From positions 1-64,000 of the forward strand of contig JAHQIW010001340.1 of NCBI GenBank assembly GCA_019055375.1: a DNA stretch of 64,000 nucleotides, given 5' to 3'. Positions 56,065 to 64,000 of the stretch are shown one piece after another. The stretch's first letter is position 1. The number at the start of each line of letters is the position of its first letter. The DNA comes from Parelaphostrongylus tenuis (taxonomy: Eukaryota; Nematoda; Chromadorea; Rhabditida; Metastrongylidae). Below the pieces are notes generated by a model, which saw only the letters and a program-made list of their open reading frames with translations, had not been told where the DNA came from and did no database searches. The translations under genes and the position numbers were made by a program.

Positions 56065-59000
56065 ATGGATGTGCCGCCACATCAGGAGCTGCCGGAGACG
56101 TATGAGTGGTTTGCGGAACAAGTGGCTGGTCATCATCCATCAGTAGTTAAAAATGGCAAGAGAGAGATTGGTAGGCTCTCCATGTCTGAATTTCCATCAT
56201 TTTTTGGCCTGATCTGTGTCACTGATTTCTACAAGGCTGTCACTTAGTTGGTGGGAAACAACAGTAAAAGTATCGGTTAACGCAAACACTCTCAGGTATT
56301 CTAAAGAAGCATGGCAGTGACAAAGTACTGAAACGAAAGTTAGAAGCACTTCGTGGAGAATGTGAGGTACGTGTACACATCTTTGATTTTATCTGAGAAT
56401 TGATTCTTGTAGTTTAAAATGCAATGTAGTAAGGTGAGTGTGTGTGTGGCGCAACGGTTAGGGTGCCCTGCCCTCAATGTGGTTGATTGTTCGATCCCGC
56501 GCTCAAGCCTTACCAACCCTTTCATCCCACGAGGTTGGCGAGTTGGCACTAGACTTTTCTGGGAGGATAGCAACATGGATACATCGGTAGGCCATCGCGA
56601 GCCATTGCAAGAACTGGATATGCATTCAAACCATCTCTAACAATGCTTGATGAAGTCAAATGCTTGGCGCATGCCTCAGAGATTGATCAGACCAAAAGCT
56701 CTATCCTCTGTCCTCATTACACTTAACAAAGCAAGCTGTGTAATTGGATGTTAAAAATTTGCTACAGAGTCGAAGCTGTACGTAATACTGCATGGGAAAC
56801 TAGATTTTCAAAAATTTACATTTATAATTGAATCAGTGAAAAAGACACATAGAGTTCATCTACATCCTTTGAAGCCACTATCACCCACTTATATCCTGTA
56901 ATATTAGAACATCAATGTGCATCACTGCATCCCGATGAGGTTTCCTAGTCGTCGCTCGTCACGTACAGGTAGGTACTTACGCAACTAAATGAGTGTGGCT
57001 GTTTTAGGTCAATGTCTACAAGATGCTGGCAAGGGCATTGCGTCACGGAACTTCCGGACAACTCAACGTTGACAGCGGAGACGACGAGATGGAGTCAGCT
57101 GATTAACGTGATTACGAATTCTGTTGATAGTCGTCATGTGAACTATCCACCTGTTTAGATCATATGGATGGCCAAACATTCGAATCAAAGACGTTGAAGG
57201 CCTTGCTTTATTGACTCCACGTTTTTATGGCGTCACTTCTCTTGCAATTGACAGAGAAGGTAGTTTCCTTAGTATTCACAAAAATGATACCAATGTAGTT
57301 TTTCTTGAGTAAAAAGAAGGCTCCCTAAAGCCTGTTTACCTCGACTTGAGCTTTGACATTGGTGTTGGACGAGATTTTCGCGTGATGCGTCGAAGAACGG
57401 CAGCTCTTGCCTCAACCTTTTGGTGACCTTGCGCACAAATTTCAATATGTACGCTAGCGCGGCGTACCGTACGTATGGATTTCGATGCGCAGTCTTTTTG
57501 ACTCTGGTGTCCTTCGCCGCTCACAGGTTTTCCACAGTTTTTTGTTGTCTGTCAGTAGCTTATTAGAATAAAATGTTGTATTGGGTGATAGTAGGAAAAA
57601 AGCTATTCTGACTTGGTAATATGAGAAAAAAATCGTTCTTTGGACAATTTTACTATTCAACAAACATTTGAGTAGTACTCAGCTATTATGACAACTCCAG
57701 TTGCTATAGTGAATCGTAGTCATCATGTGTAGAGGTTTAAAATGCTGAGCCTGGACGAGGTCTCGATAGGGATAACATTAGTCAGATGGGGTTCGTAACA
57801 GCGAAATTCCCGCAGCATAGCAAGCTGGCTTAGTTTCAGATCACGACTTTTTGATTTTGGAGGATGTGACAGCTGTTTATAGACTGCCTGCAATATTGGA
57901 TGTAAAGATGGGAAGAATAACATTCGATCCAGTAGCGGATCCGCTAAAACAAGAAAAAGAAATGAAGAAATATCCTCCACAACGTACATTAGGTTTCAGG
58001 CTTCTTGGATATCGGGTAGGTCTATACCATTCCTCACTTCATTCTGACTGGAAATTCCTCAAGTCTGTGAAAAATTAAGTATACGTTTAAGTGCTTTGAA
58101 ACTTTGGAAATACTCTTACTCTATTTTTTTAAGAGCTTTGAAACTTTGGAAATAATCTTACTCTATTATTGGTGAAAATACTCTTAGATGTTTGAGAGTA
58201 TTGAGTGGTATGCAAATCACTGGGCCCCAGGCGGGAGTTGAACTCGCGCCTCATCTATACAGCGGGCGAGTGCTACTTTTAGCCCATCGAAGTTACCGTT
58301 TTGCTGCCAATTTGTCTTCGATATATCCTATTGCAGCTGTCAACAACTAATCTTTAGACGGATTCGATCGAGTAAGCATATACTGGAACAAGACCCAGTT
58401 GATCTGACAGCTTTTCGTATAGTATAATCTGTTTGGTTTGTTATATTGAAGAGTGATAGCCAAGTAGTGGCCTCGGTGGTGTAGGGGTAGTACGCGCCCT
58501 CGGTAAGGATGAAATACGGGTTTAACTTCCGCCTGGAGTCAAATGTTTTGCATACCACTCAATCTCCTACATATGTATTTATAACATCATGACACTGTTA
58601 TAAAGCGGGGAAATTAAAAGATTCAGGTGGAATCATAGGCGTTATAATTTTGAATTCGTAATGCGTCGTTATCGCTCGAGACACCTAACAGATGTCATAT
58701 CCGCCTTTGGTGGGTGAAACGAGTTCGGACAGGCGTATGGTGTCATTCCGTAGCAGCTGTGCGATGTTTCTGCATCCATTCGAAATCGTCTGAGAACTCG
58801 CACATGGCAACAGTCGTCTTGTGATGTGTGATCCCGACCTCGTATGGGTAATTACTGGTTATCCAGCACCGGTTGAAGCGATTCAAAGGAAAGAAAGCCG
58901 CACGTTGTTTATGGCACTAACGTCAAGATGCCGCGAAACAGATAATAATCCCTTTTCCGGGTACTGATAAGTAAAAAGATGCTTATTAGCTTGTCACTGG

Positions 59001-60258
59001 ATTCTTATGAGAACAAGTTTGAAAACGACATTATCATCGGGACTATCTTGCAGAGAATTCCGACCGCGTGACATTTCTCTTTGCGTACGACAAGGGGTCG
59101 TTTGATCCCTCAACTTTGATCTTTTTTCGCTGGACAGAGTGTTTCTGCTAGAAATTCAATAGTTCTTTTTGCAGAAGCTCAAATCTTATTTTTTTCGACA
59201 CTGTGCTTGTTCTCTGAAGAAAGCAATTTTAATATGCCGTAGCAGCGAACACAAAGTTGCACTTCATACATGTTTGCTTTGTTTGTTTCGGCTAAGGTGT
59301 ATGGATCGCTTTACATCAGACTATACTAATATTCATTCGATAGCACAAATCTCGACGATTCCGAAGCTAAATTTGGTTTCCAAAGTGGTTTTCAAAGGGC
59401 GCTGTAAAAGCGAAAGCAAAATTACGCGTGACATTCGGAGTTTTCTTCGAACGTAAGAGTTATATATGCACAAAAAATTTATGACCGCGTAGAAAAAGTT
59501 ATGATCTGCCGGAGTAATACAAAAACCTGAAGTTTTTTTTTTCCGAAACAAAGAAAAAAACCTTGTTAAATCACAAAAATCTCATGCCGCTGGCGATGTC
59601 GATTATGTTGCTGTCCGCAAAGGATTAAACAAAGGCTGGTGGTAAAGGAATATTTTGCTAGCTTTTATCTTTCGCTTTCCTCTTTAATCCTTCCCTCTGG
59701 AGAAGAGAATATGCTTGTACTTTCAGATGCACTTGAACGATGGTACAGTGGTTGTGAAGGATAAGGAATGGGGTAAAGCCCATAATGAGAACAATATTCT
59801 AGATGGTATAGTCTGAAAAAAACATAATGACGAACTAGTTCGTTTGTTAAATTCCCTCTTTAGGCCTTATTGAATTCTTCTCGGGTCGTGGAACCGATTC
59901 CTCCTTGATATCGGAAGCACTGCTGAAATTAGATCGAGTACGACAGTGGTTCTCAACTCAGAAATCATTTCACTTCTACGCATCATCTCTATTATTTGTT
60001 TATGAAAATGATCTTTCGCAACCATCTAACCTTCAATTAGTAATGATTGGTAAGTCTTCTCAGAAGGCAGAAAAGCTTTTTCAAAGTTGATACACTTTAT
60101 ATCTCAACAAAAAATTCTCCTATTTAGATTTTTCACACGTATTTCCTGCAAATGATGAACTCGACACTAATTATATTCATGGTCTCGACGTATTTTACGC
60201 TAAGATGCAGGCTGTCCATAATGAATTCACTTCAAAATTAGAAACTCAGCGAATATAA
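56065..60258 (+). CDS. ipmk-1: Inositol polyphosphate multikinase (IPK family)
   Basis: IPMK phosphorylates Ins(1,4,5)P3 to IP4 and IP5, feeding higher inositol phosphates; it acts in nucleus and cytosol. Exons: 56065-56170, 56296-56366, 57008-57093, 57159-57259, 57840-58015, 59727-59805, 59864-60049 and 60128-60258. All seven junction phases agree, giving about 311 residues. The family motifs are in order: QVAGH with GILKKHGSDKVLKR at the N terminus; LLTPRFYG; FLILEDVT; the PxxxDxKxG signature PAILDVKMG (about 138-146); YPPQRTLGFRLLGYR; QWFSTQKSFHFYASSLLFVY with the SSLL motif (about 247-250); and MIDFSHVFP with the catalytic-site IDF (about 268-270). An acidic stretch (VDSGDDEMES) lies between the N lobe pieces. 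Translation starts at ATG 56065, a few codons before the conserved region; an earlier exon cannot be excluded. The symbol follows the worm orthologue. Confidence 0.93.
56445..56720 (+). mobile_element. tRNA-derived SINE (family A), best-preserved plus copy
   Basis: Head GTGTGGCGCAACGGTTAGGG (A box TGGCGCAACGG fits TRGYNNARNNG) and TTGTTCGATCCCGCGC (B box), then CTTACCAACCCTTTCATCCC, TGGGAGGATAGCAACATGG, GCGCATGCCTCAGAGATTGA and an A/T-rich end. It lies in intron 2 of the IPMK gene. Confidence 0.75.
58095..58175. repeat. Short tandem duplication
   Basis: GCTTTGAAACTTTGGAAATA plus CTCTTACTCTATT is repeated once, unit about 44 bp. In IPMK intron 5. Confidence 0.75.
58195..58580. mobile_element. 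Composite SINE family B, inverted pair
   Basis: Starts AGTATTGAGTGGTATGCAAA and ends TTTTGCATACCACTCAATCT, an inverted terminus of about 18 bp. Minus module GGCGGGAGTTGAACTCGCGC; plus module CTCGGTGGTGTAGGGGTAGT with ACGGGTTTAACTTCCGCC. It fills much of IPMK intron 5. Confidence 0.6.
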
Positions 60259-61230
60259 TTTTTATGTTGCATAATGATTGAGTATTTTGATGAACCGATT
60301 TGATCTCGGACGAGTTTTTCATGCTTTTAATACAAATTACGCAGTATTATTCAAACTGAGAAGATCAGGAAAGTGAGAAGAGATTAACACACGATGTCAG
60401 ACAAGTGACAAGAGGAGAGCCGTAGAGCAAACATGAGCCATTGTACTTATTGCACAACGTCTACTATTGACCCATTGACCACATCACAAATACTAATAGA
60501 ATGAGGCACGGAAGTCGAAACGGCGAAGAGAAAACGCATAGATTCGAAACCAACATTATCAGGGAACGGATGCTGATGAAAATATTCAATCTCATTATAG
60601 CAAAACGATATGTTTGGATCACTGAAAAAGACTTCCAGTTAAATTTCCTATGAGTCAAGCCGCCGAAAAGTGCTTGTAGAGAACATTCATAGTGTCGAGG
60701 TCCAGCAGGACAAGCAGCTGTGTTTGAGAGAAACGAGGAACGGCGATCATCAGGCACCGTTGTCCACAACTGTTTTCAAACCATCGAGATTCAGAACATG
60801 GTTGATTTCCAACAACCATTACATGAGGAAAAGTTTCATTCATTATAAGTGGATCACTGAAATATACGCAGTTTAATTTTGAATTTAAATCGTGCATTAA
60901 TTGTTGCCAATGGGTAAAACATTGAGTGAAGATAGATGGTCTTACCGGTTTTCAAAAGGAAATCCATCAACCGTATCAGGGCAGGTAGGAGCGATATGTT
61001 GCCAGCGAAGTATAAGCTCCATAAGGTCACAGCTAGAGTTCACACTACTCAGGCGTCGGAGATCAGAAACGGCTCGACCTGGAGATCTCTGTCATTTCAG
61101 AAGAAAAATGGAAAAGATAACGATAGCATTTTGTGATTTTTTGGTCATTCGCGGTGCATGTAGAAAATTTGTACAGAAGTGACTTATTGATTGCTTCTTT
61201 TCTAACTTAGTTAATATATGAAGTTGAACA
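60259..61230. other. IPMK 3' flank without a supported gene
   Basis: Frames at 60655-60897 (minus) and 60901-61182 (plus) overlap others of similar length. The phrase LHKVTARVHTTQASEIRNGS in one plus frame looks protein-like but has no defined exon borders. Confidence 0.35.
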
Positions 61231-61234
61231 ATAG

Positions 61235-61495
61235 AATTTACTCGGCCAACGTTTCAAAATTTTCGCCGTCTTCAGGGCCGATGATTCGGTTCAGATGTCC
61301 ACACTCGTTCGCTTTCGTTGTGGATCTTCGCCGAGCGATGTTTTTCATTCGACCAATGCTCCACCGAGGACGGTTAGACTCGGAACAAAGGTAAAGAAAG
61401 ATTCACAACGGTAGCGAACGACTGTGGACAACCGAGCCGGATCACCGGCTCTCAAGCGATGACGTCGAGATGTTGGCCGAATAAATTTTATTTAT
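61235..61495. mobile_element. GAAACGTT hairpin repeats, inverted pair
   Basis: The minus copy (61235-61345) reads GCCCTGAAGACGGCGAAAAT then TTTGAAACGTTGGCCGAGTA. The plus copy (61385-61490) reads GGCTCTCAAGCGATGACGTC then GATGTTGGCCGAATAAA. They face each other, and their outer ends share AATAAATTTTATT-like tails. Confidence 0.6.
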
Positions 61496-61531
61496 CATTC
61501 GTGTTTTAGTTTAACCAAAAAGAAGCTATTA

Positions 61532-62196
61532 TTGAATAACGATGCCGAGGTTGGAGAAAAGTCAGTATTGAAAATAACTCTTAGTGACGAGTTTCCAATC
61601 CAGTTTGGTTTCATACTGCGAGTCCAAAATTCACCTTCGAGTCGTGATGTAAGAGCAAGGTTGAAGGACGCTCACAAGGCCGTACGGATGATGGGCTTAC
61701 TACGCAATCCTAATTACCAATTACGCTTAGACGCGCTAATCAAGATCCACTGAGAGATATATAATTTTGTGATTGTGAGAGATTCCAGTCGATTACTGGG
61801 GTAGCGTTTGATTTGTTTTCATTGAAAATACCATTCAAAGGCTTATACAGCCTAATACATAATTTTCTTAGCTGATCAACGTAGACAACTTCGTATGAGC
61901 AAAAGAGATCTACGGTGATTACGACGTTACACCGTCCAGCCCTTCGATTGTTTGCTAATAGCGGGTATCAAAACGCGATGTACAGTATTTGGCAATCTCT
62001 CAACAGGTTCTTAAGAGATGTGGTCAATATTTCGCTCAGAATCCCAGTTGAGAATGCAGCCGTAACAGCAATCTCGGACCTCTTAGGAATACGTCAGTCA
62101 AAAAGAACTTTGCTCAGATCAGCACTAGTCGGTGACCACTTTCAACGAATAGCACGAGGACGAAAGTATTGTGAAACTAGTAAACCTCTGCTCTAA
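61532..62196 (+). CDS. Hypothetical coding region, two frames
   Basis: Two plus-strand frames, 61532-61753 (SPSSRDVRARLKDAHKAVRM, ends DALIKIH) and 61915-62196 (FLRDVVNISLRIPVENAAVT and ISDLLGIRQSKRTLLRSALV, ends ETSKPLL), have coding-like composition. I found no splice pair joining them, and each ends at a stop. They could be exons of a gene with unseen junctions or a decayed gene. No family is recognised. Confidence 0.25.
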
Positions 62197-62294
62197 ATGT
62201 AAATCATGCTAGGGAACGAAGTACCGTAGATATAAATCATCCAAGTATCCAATGACGTAAGCAATATTTTAAGGAGTTCGCTGAGATTACTTAC

Positions 62295-62472
62295 CAGAAG
62301 TGGCTAGGATATCAAAGCCAGCGAGGCTGAACTCGTATGGGTTAGTGGCAAGCGTCAATGCAGCCCCACTGGCAGAAGATCGCGGCAGGCAAGCACGATG
62401 AATCGGCTGCTGAGGCAACTGTTGAGGGCATGGATCACCAAATCCCGGAACGAGATCGAGCTTGACTCTGGT
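62295..62472 (-). CDS. Internal exon of an unidentified minus-strand gene
   Basis: A GTTCAG acceptor and a strong GTAAGT donor bound 178 bp, phase 0 in and phase 1 out, open in one frame only. It reads TRVKLDLVPGFGDPCPQQLP, QQPIHRACLPRSSASGAALT and LATNPYEFSLAGFDILATSG. The third-position G/C bias is strong compared with flanks. It has no methionine, so it is missed by start-to-stop ORF finding. Proline/glutamine- and Ser/Ala-rich, then a more ordered end. I do not recognise the family and found no convincing neighbour exon in the window. Confidence 0.6.
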
Positions 62473-62499
62473 CTGAACACAGCGTGATTAGATTTACAG

Positions 62500-62990
62500 C
62501 TTTTTTTGATAACATTAATGCTTTAATACTCGCTAGAATTTACACCTCAAACCCCAACTTAATTACAAAATGCTAATATTTGGCATCTGTGGTGCAAAAT
62601 ATGGGGATAGTTTGATATAAGTTCATTTTGATGGCTCGTTAAGCTTTCTGAGATAGCTTCATTAGTTTGCAGGCTTCTGCTCCCATTGAACACAACGAAA
62701 CAGCTATGAAGCTTTGAAAATCGTTAGACTGAGAGCTATGATGTTCCGATCCACAATCAGAAGTTCCATCACCAAGGCAATGTGCACACCAAGCTACTAA
62801 GAAGAAGAAGCTGCATTGCAAATCTTATGAACTGTCCCATTGATTATTACGTCATAATTACTACTGCAAAGCCCTACTAAGTATGATATTAATCCGTTAT
62901 CCGTTAATGACATACTCACTATCAAATGAAACACGTGCTACTTATTTCGACGAGGCCCAACGCTATGCGAAAATTACAAATAATCTTACC
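62500..62990. other. Stretch without a supported gene
   Basis: A Cys/His/Ser-rich minus frame at 62639-62821 has no splice sites. Otherwise AT-rich and featureless. Confidence 0.35.
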
Positions 62991-62994
62991 AAGC

Positions 62995-63295
62995 ACGTAA
63001 AAAAGGTAAAGCTCTCGGCATTGATCAATCTCTGAAGGATATAGCCATGCGTTCGTCTTTATTCGATATCGTTCAAGGTGATTCAACGTACATCTAATCT
63101 TTACAGTATCCCGCGATGGCCTACCGATGTATCAAGTAGTGCTGCTGTCCTCCTATACAAGTCTGCTACCAATTTAACAACCACGAAGTAAAGGATGGCT
63201 TGGTGAGCCTTAAGCGAGGATTGAAGTAACGACCATCGACTGATGAACCACGTGCATGTCGCAGGCCATCTATAGCCACTCCGACAAACGCGCTG
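62995..63295 (-). mobile_element. tRNA-derived SINE (family A)
   Basis: Tail AAGCTCTCGGCATTGATCAA with TCTCTGAAGGATAT, middle GTCCTCCTATACAAGTCTGC and GGATGGCTTGGTGAGCC, head ending CATCTATAGCCACTCCGAC. More diverged than its neighbour at 63.4 kb and in the same orientation. Confidence 0.65.
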
Positions 63296-63404
63296 TTTTG
63301 ATCCAGTGACAGTTCAAAAGCGCACATTGGAAACAGGAGCTTAAGAAATATGTTGACGAGAACGGGCAGTGAAAGAAAACACGGCACATGGGTATCGACT
63401 TAAA

Positions 63405-63705
63405 GGATAAAGGATAAAGCTCCCGGCGTTGATCAATCCCTGAGGGATGCGCCATGCATTCGACTTCAATTTCTAACTTCGTTTGAGGTGATTTAATGCA
63501 TACCTGGCCTTTAAAATGACTCGCGGTGGCCTCTCGCTGAACCGAGTCAGTGCTGCTTATCCTCCCAGACAAGTCTGAGACCTGTCTGGTACCAAATTAC
63601 CGACCCCGGAAGGATGGATGGCTTGGTGAGCCATGAGCGCGAGATCGAACCATTGACCTCGTGTGCGACGCAGAGCACCTCTACCCACTGCGCCACATGC
63701 GCTCA
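63405..63705 (-). mobile_element. tRNA-derived SINE (family A), best-preserved minus copy
   Basis: Tail GGATAAAGCTCCCGGCGTTG with AATCCCTGAGGGATGCGCC, then CTCGCTGAACCGAGTCAGTG, CCTCCCAGACAAGTCTGAG, GGATGGATGGCTTGGTGAGC, GCGAGATCGAACCATTGACC (B box on the complement) and CACTGCGCCACATGCGCTC (A box on the complement). Length about 300 bp. Confidence 0.75.
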
Positions 63706-64000
63706 TGGGTATCGACTTAGTGTTCAATATATATCACGCCAGTCTCTCAATTACTAGGGGAAAAAGGTGCTCTAGAATCAAGACTAACTATCCATGAAAG
63801 CCCTGAAAATAGTTGTAGAAGGCTCTCATTGGCGAAATTAGTGGATAGTGAACACTATTGCGCACATCCCTATCACGCGTAAAAAAGACCCGTTATTACA
63901 CTTATCGAAGAGCAAAACGAACCGATATGCTGCTGAGAAGTTCATCTAACAAAGCAATTGTCTCCACGTTCGAAGCCGCTTCTTTGTAGCTAAGATTGAG

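Noticed and set aside
1..64000. Reverse transcriptase or Penelope-like polymerase to mobilise the hammerhead elements
   Set aside because: No RT motif or GIY-YIG endonuclease motif was seen on either strand. The only transposase remains are mariner fragments.
1..64000. CRISPR arrays, rRNA genes, prophage or bacterial operons
   Set aside because: No regular short direct repeats with unique spacers, no rRNA core sequences, and no compact polycistronic gene arrangement.

Overview
The window is eukaryotic and best fits a clade V nematode, probably a strongylid or hookworm-like parasite. Three genes give confident protein matches to animal families. All are split into short exons (25-280 bp) by GT-AG introns with TTTCAG-like acceptors. 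The introns and intergenic DNA are crowded with small repeats. There are no bacterial operons, CRISPR arrays or phage modules. The species is my inference.

Layout. (1) About 2.5-14.2 kb, minus strand: an ELKS/ERC/CAST active-zone scaffold gene (C. elegans elks-1 type) in about 18 exons. Two further N-terminal exons at 15.8 and 18.7 kb are phase-compatible, and a third at 22.2 kb is possible. (2) 23.5-24.5 kb, plus: a five-exon gene for an unrecognised 132-residue protein. (3) 24.5-45 kb: mostly repeat-rich DNA with a few isolated exon candidates and two mariner remnants. (4) 45.0-52.0 kb, plus: a complete seven-exon storkhead-box winged-helix gene (ham-1 type). (5) 56.1-60.3 kb, plus: a complete eight-exon inositol polyphosphate multikinase gene. 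(6) 60.3-64 kb: plus-strand ORFs of unknown identity, one well-bounded minus-strand exon, and paired SINEs. ELKS (synapse), HAM-1 (neuroblast division) and IPMK (inositol phosphates) are unrelated neighbours. I see no sign of an operon.

The most striking content is hammerhead ribozymes. Two intact copies sit exactly 272 nt apart in a tandem dimer inside an ELKS intron (13.0-13.6 kb), the layout of a retrozyme that would yield 272-nt RNA circles. A second, dispersed family carries hammerheads near the outer ends of palindromic elements at 6.2, 12.4, 16.4, 53.2 and 54.2 kb. Compensatory changes in helices I and II among its copies show the RNA fold has been selected. Other repeats are a classical tRNA-derived SINE (at least eight copies), a composite retroposon built from inverted tRNA-like modules, a foldback element, a TTAA-flanked piggyBac-like MITE, and a hairpin family ending in GAAACGTT.

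The ELKS gene is odd. An extra base puts a stop in a late exon, a second single-base offset displaces the stop that should follow the GIWA terminus, and two exon junctions do not keep phase. The other reconstructed genes are phase-perfect. Either ELKS is decaying here or the assembly has local indel errors.
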